From Galaxea fascicularis (Eukaryota; Cnidaria; Anthozoa; Scleractinia; Euphylliidae): a stretch of DNA of 64,000 nucleotides. Under the pieces are notes generated by a model, which saw only the letters and a list, made by a program, of their open reading frames with translations, searched no databases and had not been told where the DNA came from. The DNA lies in the NCBI GenBank assembly GCA_948470475.1, contig OX419347.1:14571675-14635674 (forward strand), written 5' to 3'. This document shows positions 32,690-43,032 of this stretch, in pieces (positions within the stretch are counted from its first letter, which is position 1; the number at the start of each line of letters is the position of its first letter). Made by a program: the position numbers and the translations under genes.

Positions 32690-35600
32690 ATTTGCTTTTA
32701 TATCGGCCCAAGATGAACTCTGTTTAAGTGCCATCGTCAATGCAGATACAATTCAAGTTCTCGAGTGATGCATGCTGCCACTTTTACACACTACCAATTC
32801 GCAATTGCGTTTATTTGTCAATATCTTGATCATCATGAAGAGTTGAAAATATCAAGCAGCCACTCGATAATTTCCAGCGTATGTAAATGATTATTCAAAG
32901 CCGCAGTAGGGTGTTGGATTCAAGGCTCCCATAAAGAAAACAATCACTTTATAACAAATATTTAAAACTTCAAAACTCTTTTTTTTTTTTCACGTTGAAG
33001 AAAGTTAAAAATTACTGCTCAACGCAGAAATGTGTCGATAACAAGAGAATAAAAAGAACCAAATGAGAGCTGCGTATCATGACAGAATTTTTTTTTATGA
33101 GTGAAATTATTTTATTTAGACTTCTGTCAGTCAGGTCCATAAAACGCATGACATTGCTTATTTTCCGACAGAGTTTTTGTCTCTCGCCATTGGAGTTTTA
33201 TTGAGATATATATAGTTGTGGAATTTTGCTTAATACCGCCCTGGTTTATTTTCGTAAAATGACATTATACTCGTTTATTTCCTGCTGTTTTTAATAAAAT
33301 TTTACGATATATAAACGTTGCCGACAAAAATGTGGAATAATAAATAGCTCAGTCCTGGTTTAATGTTTCGTTTTGACTTTTTCACGCCTAGTTTACCATG
33401 CTTCACTTAAGGAGAAACGCCGAGGTGAAATAATGAGATATCAACTTACCTGCCGTGCAATAAGAGTTGAAAGTCAGTTCTCACTTTCTGAGTTACAATG
33501 ACCAAACTGTTGGGATCAAGTGAGTATTTGTATTTAAACACACTGGTAATCATCGGATCTAACAGCCAGCTGAGCTTTTCGAGAGGCTTGTAAACGCCCG
33601 CGGGATGTACAGAATTCGACCGTCAAAGCAGTATTGTAGCGTTGGCATTATGTTGAGAAAACATCTGCCTTTTAAGTCTTCGAATTGCTTTCTATTTCCT
33701 TTCAAACTCAATTAGATCAACTTAATACATGCCGATATTTGAATGAAGCTCGCTCGTCTGTAATCAAAGCTGCTACTGACTCTGTAATTTGAAAGGTAAA
33801 CGCTGGTCTAGATTCAATTAAGAGCGTCGAATTAATAGCATACCATGTTAGTTTAGAAAGTATATTGTGTGTTTTAAGATAAGCCAAGCTACTTCTCCTC
33901 GCTCTTCGCTTCAGCTCAGCACTTAAATAAATTATACTTTACTCTCCAGGAAAGACGGCGCAACCTAGGTCTGCCTTAATAATTGATGAATTTTCTTTTA
34001 TCTTGAAAGGATGTAAATAAAAAGGTTTCTCACTCTCGTGAACTTTGAGTCTGTTAGCAAGTAAATGACACGCTACTTTGCTGGGCAGAAACAAAAATTT
34101 TAGGGAGAGTAAAACTTGTCTTGTTTGGTATCATCTTTCAGCGGAATTACAGTACTTCCTCGATCAATGTCATAACAAAGAAAAATTAACATTGATGTAA
34201 ATTGCTTCATGTTTATACTTTCACGTTAACGTCATTCTGAGGTTTACTGTAATGATATCAAAAATAATAAGGCAAAAAGGATTTTACTTAACCAGCGAAA
34301 ACATGGACATTGGTTGCCCTTAGTCAAAGTTTTTGCATAGTATTTTGCTTTTAAGTTTGGAGCGGGCAAAAGTAACAAAATTAAGTTGCCGTCTGCGATT
34401 ATAACTGAAACTCGCGGAGCCATAACTTAATATCACAACTTTCGATTTTTCGTGGAATTTGACGATGAAAACCTTAAGTGGAGATCTGAACTATCTCGTG
34501 GTTGGTCGGCGGCTGTTTTCATTTCGGGAAAATCCGGCTGCCCCCGCGTCTACAGAAATCGATCCATTTGTGATAATTTTAAAGTGGTTATTTGAGGCAA
34601 AAGATCAGTTAAAAGTCTTATCAGAAACAGTCTCTGGCCATCTGGGAGCATAACTGACAAGATCGCTTTTCGATGTTTTGCGAAAAGATGATGATATAAA
34701 CACATTGACATATCGTTTGGTTCTGTGGAATGGCTTCAAGAAAAACAATTGCGAACATTCTCATAAGGAGTGATATCGTTTAACTTCATTATTACACTAA
34801 TTGTGAATAACTGCACATTTTATTAAAAACAACTTGTTATCCTTAGAGATTTAACAAATTTCAGACGCTCATATCTGAACAACAACTGAACGTGGTGAAT
34901 TAACCTTGTTTCACTTCCTAAAACAACGAATTATTTTATCATTTCCTTGCTTGTTTCAAGCTAGAAAAACAATGATTTTATATTTAATTGCTTTTCCTTT
35001 TGATGTATTTTCAAAAACGTGTTTAACTCTTTCATCCCACCACATAGTTTGTCGGCATTTAACGGATATCTCAACAAACTACAGTATCATTAACTTAGTT
35101 GTCCATGTGAGAGTCCTCTAACTTCATAAATTCCGACTAGTAGGACAACTGATTTGGCTAACCTTAGAGAATCTGCTCCGAAAAGTCAAACATAAAATTT
35201 GTTTTCAAAAACGCCGGTGATTTAGCTGTCGATTTTCAGTTAAACCAAATTAATCACATTCCTACATATTCCATTTTACTTCAAAAGTAACTGATGTGTC
35301 TTCACACCATGTGGTTGCATATTTTGCAAGGCTGTGGACCAAACTATCGTTACTTCCCTGTTGTCGGTTCGTCACGATACATAATAGAGTACAACTTTTC
35401 ACCGAGGCTGTGCTTAAAATTCTAAAAGACCTTGTTTTATGTTATATGAGTAGAAAGAAAACAAAACATTAGCCCAGAGTTGTTTCGTTTCAAAGCAACA
35501 GAACTGAAAAAAAAAAATAATACTGTGGTTACTTACAGTATTTGTAAAACCTTGGGATCCGGTTGATTAAGATGGACTAATCTGACTTCAGCGATTTATA

Positions 35601-35740
35601 CGTGTCTTTTCAAGTGTCAGCAACACTTTCGCTAGCGGTACAATCCTTCGTCTCTCCTTTACAGCCAGATGTTTAAGATATTTTAGATATTTTCGCCTTC
35701 ATTTTATGATTGTCAGATAAGAGACCGAATTTTGATGATC
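32690..35740. other. Non-coding stretch before the retrotransposon
   Basis: About 3 kb with no exon, RNA gene or repeat that I can support. Several short open frames (for example 34459-34653) show no family features. Confidence 0.35.
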
Positions 35741-35746
35741 GACTTT

Positions 35747-36236
35747 TATAACTGCCGATAAACCTTCTCAACTCGACGGTACGAATATTGACAATAAACC
35801 GTAGATTGAAACTAAAAGATAAACAAACTAAAAGTTACAACATGAATAAAAAGAATTACACCGACTGCCAACGAAATACAGCTAACAAGAAACGACGATA
35901 AAGACTATACTTACATTGTTACGGCTACTAAAAAACAACTGCAGGATAAACTGCGAGAACTTCACTACACGTGCTATGTGAAACTAAAATGGAAACTCGC
36001 GCGTAGCGCGTCCACTGCCAAGGAAAAACTGCTATGCCCAAAAAACAAGAAAACTAAGGCTTATATATGGCAAACACTGTAATTACATGCACAACACGAC
36101 GAGACTAAAATAAAGGTGTAAATTGCGATGAACTGCAAAAACAACTCGGAACGAAGGTGTGACACACAAACAATAAAACACTAACGAGCAGGCTACAAAA
36201 AATAAAAATAACAAACTAGCGCCCAGGGATCTTACA
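35747..36236 (-). repeat. 3' LTR of BEL/Pao element
   Basis: 490 bp; reads identical, base for base, to the copy at 42538-43027. Confidence 0.93.
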
Positions 36237-36475
36237 TATTCCGGCCCCTAAGTGCGAAGTACAACGAAGCACTTACAACAACGCTGCTAAGATCTGGGCG
36301 AAAATAAGTTAACCTACTTATCTATATTAAGGGGCACTAAAACTTAGCAATTGTACCAGGAAAAGACAAAATCTACAAAAAATCTCTTCGGAAAATGTCA
36401 CTGGAATTGCTTCAAAGACAATGTCAGTGTGTTATTTAACTAACTACTGTCCATAGAAATGTTTGAGAAAAGTTC

Positions 36476-39400
36476 TCAGGGCTCGCTGTACTTTGATTCC
36501 TCTTTCTTAACCAGCAAAACAAGCTTGTCGACAGGGCGCTCGAGTACGGTAGACTTCACTTTTACTCTGACTTTACGGACAAAACCTTTCTTGTCTGGAA
36601 AAACTTGTTGAATCTTTCCAAGAGGCCAGTAATTCCGATTGGTGTTCTCAGCAGCAACTAGCACAATATCTCCAACTGCAAGATTTCTGCGGGGATGTAG
36701 CCACTTCTGGCGGCTCTGTAGCAAAGGGAGGTACTCACGAGACCATCTCTTCCAAAAAATATCAGCTAGATATTGGATTTGACGCCATCTGCGTCGAGAA
36801 AATAGGTCATCCTTTCGGAAAACACCTGGCGGCATGAGAGAATCGGATTTCAGCAACAGGAGATGATTCGGCGTTAGAGGCTGCGAATCCCTGGGGTCGT
36901 CAGAGACCACGGTTAAGGGGCGACTGTTTAAGATGCTCTCTACCTCACACATAAGAGTACTAAGACCTTCGTCATCTGTAGTTTGTTCCTGGAGAAGAGC
37001 GCGTAAAATCCGTCGAACTGAGCGTATGCACCGCTCCCAAACACCACCGTGATGTGAACCATAAGGGGGGTTAAAGCTCCATTTGATGTTTTTCTGCAAC
37101 ATTGCTTCGTTAATCTTGTCGTGATTCCAGGCTTGAATTGACTCGCGTAGTTCGCGTTCTCCACTTGTGAAGTTAGTTCCGTTGTCCGAGCGTATCTCTT
37201 CTACTTGGCCTCGTCTAGCAATAAACCTTCGCAGCGCGAGAAGAAAGGAGTCGGTATCTAGGCTGTGCGCTACTTCGATATGAACTGCACGAACGGTTAG
37301 GCACGTAAAGATGACGCCGTATCTCTTGACAAGACTTCTACAACGGCGCACCTGAAAAGGACCGAAACAATCCACACCAACAGCTGTGAAGGCAGGTTTG
37401 TCAGGAACCAAACGGTCTTCCGGTAAGTCGGCCATTTTCTGCTCACAAAACGGTGCTTCGCGCCTTCGGCAACTGTAACAACCCGACAGGACTCTTCTCA
37501 CTGTGGAGTTTGCTTTGATGATCCAATATTTCTGACGTATCATGCTCAATACATGTTGTCTCCCTGAATGACCTGAAAGCTTGTGATAATGATCAACGAT
37601 AAGATTTGAGATATGGCTGCTCTTCGGCAAAATAATCTGGTGCTTAGCTTCAGGCGAGATACAGGCACGAGCCAATCTTCCACCAACGCACAACAACCCG
37701 TCTTTCAGAACTGGGTCCAGTCTAAAGAGAGGACTGCTTCTCTTAACGCCTTTGCTGCTTCTCAGATTGCTCAGCTCACTGAACTCCACTGGATAAGCTG
37801 TCAGCTGGACATTTTTCAGTATGGCTTTCTCTGCATTCTTCATCTCTTCTAAGGTAATTAATGATGGATTCCTGCCGGAAGATGTCAGCTGAACGATTCC
37901 CTTCCGGTCCTTAGCAGCCACAAGGAGGTTGTGTCGATAACGTAAGATCCACGCGATCGACTTCTTCAACCGATGCCAGCTAGAGAACTTCTGGAAACGG
38001 TCTGTTAGAGCCGAACTGGACAAGACAACCGATGCTGCCAAACACGTCGTCTGGGACTTCACTACCGGATCAGGTTTTACTTCCGGGTCGTCGTTCTGGA
38101 TAACAAGTGGGGTATCGGATTCCTTTCGCCACTGACGGTCAGATACCCACAAGAACTCCGGCCCCAGTAACCACCTCTTGCAGTTAAGGAATGCTTCAGC
38201 TGTTAACCCTCTAGAAGTATGGTCGCCTGGATTCAAGGTTCCCTCCACATGGTACCATTGGTCTGGACTAGAGCTGTCCCGTATCATTGCGATGCGATTA
38301 GCGACAAAGGTGTGGAAGCGCCTGTTCTCGTTTTTCACGTAGCGCAGTACAGACATGCTGTCGGTCCAAAAAACAGAAGGGTTGCTGAGTGGCATTTCAA
38401 ACTCTCTCTTGAGCATCCTGTCTTGACGGACAGATAAGGTTGCAGCAGATAACTCCAAACGAGGGATAGAGACAGACTTCAGAGGCGCTAGACGGGACTT
38501 AGCAAATAGGAACGCACAGTGTACTCTGCCCTCTTCGTTGACCAAACGCAGGTAGGAGACTGAGCCGTACGCAACTTCTGACGCGTCAGAGAAATGATGA
38601 AGCTGACTGGAAACTACAGGACCAAAGCCTTCCGGTATCACAGAGCGATCAATAGAAAACGATGAAAGCTTCGGAAGATCGTTAAGCCACTTCTCCCAAC
38701 TTGTACTGTACTCAGGGGGAACTTCGTCGTCCCATCCTAGCTTTATGCGGCAAAGATCTTGAAGAACTTGTTTTGCTACCAGAACGAAAGGCGAGACAAA
38801 GCCCAGAGGGTCAAAGACGCTGCTGACGACAGACAAAATGCCTCTGCGTGTAGGTGGCCGGGGTTTAATACAAGTGTCGAAGGAAAAGGTGTCTGATTCG
38901 ACACACCATCGAATGCCAAGTGCTCGTTGAGCGGGTAACTCGTCTTTGTGGAGGTCGAGCCTTTTGAACTGAGTGGAACGTTCTGACTCAGGAATGGATT
39001 GGAGAACCTTCCGACTATTGCTGACCCATTTCGTGAGCTTAAAGCCACCTCGTAAGAGTAGAGCTTGCAAGTTGGTGACATGGGCGATCGCAGCAGTTTC
39101 TGAGGGTAGGGACTTGAGGCAGTCGTCCACGTAGAAGTTTCTCTTTACGGTATTTATCACTTCGGGAGGAAAGCAACCCCTGTTGTCCTCTGCAGTCCTT
39201 CGAAGTGCGAAATTAGCGCAAGCCGGTGACGATATGGCTCCAAACAAATGAACAAGCATCTGGTATTCTTGTGCGTCTCGCGCCAAATTACCATCCTCCC
39301 ACCAGAGGAAGCGCAGGAAGGAACTGTCGTGGTCCGGAACTCGTACCTGATAAAACATGGCTTCTATGTCTGCCATGACTGCTACTCTGTCCTCACGGAA

Positions 39401-42400
39401 CCTTGTCAGCACTCCAACAAGTGAATTGGTCAGGTCTGGACCTTTATGCAACATGCTGTTGAGTGACAATCCCTTGAACTTTGCTGAGCAATCGAAGACT
39501 ACTCTTATCTTGCCTGGTTTATGGGGGTGGTATACTCCATGGTGGGGTATATACCACACTTTACCCTCAGCGGGACTAGCCTGGTCAGGAGGTACTTTGC
39601 GTGCGTAGCCATTGGCCATCAGGTCTGACATGAAGGCTCTGTAATCATCACACAACTTGGAATCTTTCTCTAATCTTCTCTTTAACCAACCGACGCGCGT
39701 CAAGGCCTGTGACTTGTTGTTGGGAACTAAGGCTTCTGGACTTTTAAATGGTAAGGGGATTTCATAATGCCCGAACTTTAGCTGTATTTTCTCAGCGTTC
39801 TGCATAAAGCGGCGTTCATCTTGGGACATCTCTGTAGCATCATCTGCGGAAATGTCACCAAAGTCGCGATTGTAGAAGTTCTCTACCATAAACTGGAGCT
39901 GGGGATCGACTTTAACGAAGAAACCTGAGGTTTGAGATGCCTTACGACAACGTCCCAAAGGACCGTTCACAGCCCATCCAATGCGCGTCCTTGACGCGTA
40001 AGGGCCACCGTCTCGACTGTGCCTCATTTCGACTGGATCAAGTGCTTCTGGCACATCGCTGGCAATTAGAAGTCCTATCTCAGCATCAACATGGGGTATG
40101 AAGACGTCATGCAAATAGGGCCAACGATCCACATCTTCTTGAGTCGGAATGTCTTCAACACTGACTGGAATCTCTGGTCTGGTATACAGGGTAGGGAGGT
40201 AGACAAAATCGTTCTCGTCAAGGTCAGACACAACCAGGTCGCGGATCAGGTAACTGTCAACTGGACTGTTCTTCTTCTCCAAAGTGGAAAGAGAAATCTT
40301 CACCTTTGCACCGTCAACTCCAAGTTGCTTCATTAACGATTCAGTACAGAAGGTGGCACTGCTTCCATTGTCTAAAAATGCGTAAGTGATAACCGACTTG
40401 TTGTTATCTTTTGAACGGACCTTGACAGGAATGACAGCCAGAGCTGTCCTACGGCGGGCTTCCTGGTTAGGACCATTTGGACACTTGTCTGTATTTACCA
40501 TGCCATTCAGCACAGGGGCTTCAGTGCTGTTCTCGGTACCGACACCAACGTCCACTGAGGACTTCTCACGATTACTCGACGTGTGAAGGACTGTGGGATG
40601 CTTGCGAGTGCAGTTAGGAATTTTGCAGGCCTTTCTCTCAGGACAAAGTCTTGCCACATGCTTGTCAGACAGGCAGCCAAAGCAAAGCCTCTTAGATGCT
40701 AGGAACTTGATACGCTCTTGATATGGTTTCCATCTAAGCAAATGGCAGTCTTCTAAGGCGTGGTTCCTCTGGCAGAATAGGCACAGGCTGGGCTGGACGT
40801 TCGCGGCAGCGGCATCCACACAAGGATTATGTCCTCCACATACGCGTTGACTGCTCTGCACCTGGGTAACAAAGGTTGATGTCTTTGGCTTGGACGGTTT
40901 AAAACCATGGGATCCCTGAGGCGCTCTACGCGATCTGAAATCAGAACTTGACTGACCCTTGTCCAAGATATCCCCGAAGACTGGATTTGTAGCAATCCTT
41001 GCCTCTTGATCAACAAAAGCCACAAGGTCGCTAAATTTCACTGGTCTTAACTGCCACTCCATAATGTCATCGACACAGCGACGCCATCTCTCTCTCATAC
41101 TAAACGGCAGCTTGAAAATCAATTTCTGAATATTGCCTGGCTGGTCAAACTTTGATGCGTACTGACTGCTCGCTAAGGCATTTCTACAGCTTGAGAGGAA
41201 GATTGCAAACTTGCTAAGCGCTGGGCCATCTTCTGGTTTTATGGGGGGCCAACCCAAGGCTTTAGATTCATATGCTGAGGCGATCCGATATTCATCTCCA
41301 AACTTTCTTTTAAGAAGTCTGCGGGCCTCTTCGTATCCCTCATCAGGGGGTAAATGGTGGCATGATCGTATCAGTTCCTTAACGTCTCCAGCGGTATACT
41401 GCTCAAGGTAATAAAGTCTTTCCGTACTACTTTGGGTACGAGATTCTATCAGACTCTCAAAAGCCCGAACAAAGCTACGATAGTCCACAGGATTCCCATC
41501 AAAGATGGGCACACGAGGCTGAGGAAGTTTGTTTTTATTCTGATTGACAGCTAGCAATTCAACAATGCGATTCTGTTGAACCTGTAAGACGGTCTGCTGA
41601 CGCTGTAAAACCATCGCCTCCCGTTGGAAGTCATCACGAGAATTCGGCTGACCATCTTTGTTATCTGCTTCGTTATCTGCTTCGTTCGCAATATTTCCTG
41701 TCACTTGCGGGGCATTCTCGCAAGAACCTTCGAACTCCAATTTGTAGGGACGCTGAAGAGGTTGAGAAGATGGAGTCACCAATGCTGCTAAAGCTTGACC
41801 CTTCCTTGCACTTTTGACCATTTCAGCTTCCAGGTTGAGGCGCGCTTCTTCTTGGCTCAGACGAAATTTCCTTTCCTCTAAGGCCTGGCGTTTATCAAGC
41901 ATGACTTTCTCCGCCTCCAACTCCGCTAACCTCGCCGCTTCTTTCGCCCTCGCGGCCTCGATGGATGCCGCGCGACTGCCACGACAACTCGTGCGATTAG
42001 ACTGTTTCGAGTGTTTTGAGGTAGATGAACGTGCTTGTAAACCGACATTGCTAACCGAGTCCTCTGGATTTATGCTCGCAACCACTTGAGGTGCAACAGA
42101 CAAAAGATTATCTTCGGCAACGGCGATCCAATTGCTCACCTGCTGGCGGAAGGCGCTAAAATCATCTATGTGTTTCGACAGATACTCGTGACATTCCGCG
42201 GCACCCTTTTCATCTTTAACTTCGCGCCAATAATCATAATGAGCGTTTTTGAAATTATCGAAAGCCTTAATTGCGTGAACTAGTTTCTCCTTTACAGCCT
42301 GAAGATTCCGTTCATCGGAGAGCAAATCCGTGATTTCTCTCACTCTAGCGGAGACGTAAGAGGCGAAACCTGACCTTGCGTCCTTCTTGCCACGAAGCCT

Positions 42401-42505
42401 TTCCAAATAAACTCCTTCTAAGTCCAAAGTAACATTAGGCCTTCTCGTCCGAGTAGACTTACGTTGCGGGCCAGGAACTGTGGCATTCAAAAGCGGAGCG
42501 TCCAT
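36476..42505 (-). CDS. BEL/Pao gag-pol polyprotein, 2009 aa
   Basis: One uninterrupted frame from the ATG at 42505 (MDAPLLNATVPG); the longer reading frame starts inside the LTR with TTG and is not preferred. Order of parts: coiled, charged N-terminus with an A/E/R-rich helix (about 190-260); DUF1759-like gag region (about 330-460, PIFDGNPVDYRSF); zinc-knuckle-like Cys/His cluster (about 605-640, CFGCLSDKHVARLC); aspartic protease with DNGSS (about 707); reverse transcriptase with YVDD (about 1123); Pao-type RNase H/A17 region (SDASEVAYG); H2C2 zinc finger of integrase (about 1640-1690); integrase core with GVDCFGPF, SDNGTNF and the E in HHGGVWERC (about 1713-1820); DUF5641-like C-terminus. 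No env-like frame follows. All catalytic motifs are present, so the element may be autonomous. Confidence 0.96.
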   Translation of the reverse strand: MDAPLLNATVPGPQRKSTRTRRPNVTLDLEGVYLERLRGKKDARSGFASYVSARVREITDLLSDERNLQAVKEKLVHAIKAFDNFKNAHYDYWREVKDEKGAAECHEYLSKHIDDFSAFRQQVSNWIAVAEDNLLSVAPQVVASINPEDSVSNVGLQARSSTSKHSKQSNRTSCRGSRAASIEAARAKEAARLAELEAEKVMLDKRQALEERKFRLSQEEARLNLEAEMVKSARKGQALAALVTPSSQPLQRPYKLEFEGSCENAPQVTGNIANEADNEADNKDGQPNSRDDFQREAMVLQRQQTVLQVQQNRIVELLAVNQNKNKLPQPRVPIFDGNPVDYRSFVRAFESLIESRTQSSTERLYYLEQYTAGDVKELIRSCHHLPPDEGYEEARRLLKRKFGDEYRIASAYESKALGWPPIKPEDGPALSKFAIFLSSCRNALASSQYASKFDQPGNIQKLIFKLPFSMRERWRRCVDDIMEWQLRPVKFSDLVAFVDQEARIATNPVFGDILDKGQSSSDFRSRRAPQGSHGFKPSKPKTSTFVTQVQSSQRVCGGHNPCVDAAAANVQPSLCLFCQRNHALEDCHLLRWKPYQERIKFLASKRLCFGCLSDKHVARLCPERKACKIPNCTRKHPTVLHTSSNREKSSVDVGVGTENSTEAPVLNGMVNTDKCPNGPNQEARRRTALAVIPVKVRSKDNNKSVITYAFLDNGSSATFCTESLMKQLGVDGAKVKISLSTLEKKNSPVDSYLIRDLVVSDLDENDFVYLPTLYTRPEIPVSVEDIPTQEDVDRWPYLHDVFIPHVDAEIGLLIASDVPEALDPVEMRHSRDGGPYASRTRIGWAVNGPLGRCRKASQTSGFFVKVDPQLQFMVENFYNRDFGDISADDATEMSQDERRFMQNAEKIQLKFGHYEIPLPFKSPEALVPNNKSQALTRVGWLKRRLEKDSKLCDDYRAFMSDLMANGYARKVPPDQASPAEGKVWYIPHHGVYHPHKPGKIRVVFDCSAKFKGLSLNSMLHKGPDLTNSLVGVLTRFREDRVAVMADIEAMFYQVRVPDHDSSFLRFLWWEDGNLARDAQEYQMLVHLFGAISSPACANFALRRTAEDNRGCFPPEVINTVKRNFYVDDCLKSLPSETAAIAHVTNLQALLLRGGFKLTKWVSNSRKVLQSIPESERSTQFKRLDLHKDELPAQRALGIRWCVESDTFSFDTCIKPRPPTRRGILSVVSSVFDPLGFVSPFVLVAKQVLQDLCRIKLGWDDEVPPEYSTSWEKWLNDLPKLSSFSIDRSVIPEGFGPVVSSQLHHFSDASEVAYGSVSYLRLVNEEGRVHCAFLFAKSRLAPLKSVSIPRLELSAATLSVRQDRMLKREFEMPLSNPSVFWTDSMSVLRYVKNENRRFHTFVANRIAMIRDSSSPDQWYHVEGTLNPGDHTSRGLTAEAFLNCKRWLLGPEFLWVSDRQWRKESDTPLVIQNDDPEVKPDPVVKSQTTCLAASVVLSSSALTDRFQKFSSWHRLKKSIAWILRYRHNLLVAAKDRKGIVQLTSSGRNPSLITLEEMKNAEKAILKNVQLTAYPVEFSELSNLRSSKGVKRSSPLFRLDPVLKDGLLCVGGRLARACISPEAKHQIILPKSSHISNLIVDHYHKLSGHSGRQHVLSMIRQKYWIIKANSTVRRVLSGCYSCRRREAPFCEQKMADLPEDRLVPDKPAFTAVGVDCFGPFQVRRCRSLVKRYGVIFTCLTVRAVHIEVAHSLDTDSFLLALRRFIARRGQVEEIRSDNGTNFTSGERELRESIQAWNHDKINEAMLQKNIKWSFNPPYGSHHGGVWERCIRSVRRILRALLQEQTTDDEGLSTLMCEVESILNSRPLTVVSDDPRDSQPLTPNHLLLLKSDSLMPPGVFRKDDLFSRRRWRQIQYLADIFWKRWSREYLPLLQSRQKWLHPRRNLAVGDIVLVAAENTNRNYWPLGKIQQVFPDKKGFVRKVRVKVKSTVLERPVDKLVLLVKKEESKYSEP

Positions 42506-42537
42506 GCCAGAACGGCGACACGTACAATTTTCAACGA

Positions 42538-43027
42538 TATAACTGCCGATAAACCTTCTCAACTCGACGGTACGAATATTGACAATAAACCGTAGATTGA
42601 AACTAAAAGATAAACAAACTAAAAGTTACAACATGAATAAAAAGAATTACACCGACTGCCAACGAAATACAGCTAACAAGAAACGACGATAAAGACTATA
42701 CTTACATTGTTACGGCTACTAAAAAACAACTGCAGGATAAACTGCGAGAACTTCACTACACGTGCTATGTGAAACTAAAATGGAAACTCGCGCGTAGCGC
42801 GTCCACTGCCAAGGAAAAACTGCTATGCCCAAAAAACAAGAAAACTAAGGCTTATATATGGCAAACACTGTAATTACATGCACAACACGACGAGACTAAA
42901 ATAAAGGTGTAAATTGCGATGAACTGCAAAAACAACTCGGAACGAAGGTGTGACACACAAACAATAAAACACTAACGAGCAGGCTACAAAAAATAAAAAT
43001 AACAAACTAGCGCCCAGGGATCTTACA
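42538..43027 (-). repeat. 5' LTR of BEL/Pao element
   Basis: 490 bp; see the partner at 35747-36236. Should contain the element's promoter and polyadenylation signal; no TATA box is unambiguous. Confidence 0.93.
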
Positions 43028-43032
43028 ACTTT

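Larger units (their letters stand above)
35747..43027 (-). mobile_element. Complete BEL/Pao LTR retrotransposon
   Basis: A 7281-bp element bounded by two 490-bp LTRs with a 5-bp target duplication ACTTT at 35742-35746 and 43028-43032. In element orientation the LTRs start TGTAAG and end TTATA. Between them lies one gag-pol frame of 2009 codons. The purine-rich ggggccggaa next to the 3' LTR is a plausible polypurine tract. I could not place the primer-binding site: only 32 bases separate the 5' LTR from the start codon. Identical LTRs and an intact frame point to recent insertion. Confidence 0.95.

Noticed and set aside
42506..42562. Extended gag-pol start within the LTR
   Set aside because: The longer frame opens with TTG and its first codons lie in the LTR; the ATG at 42505 is the first proper start.
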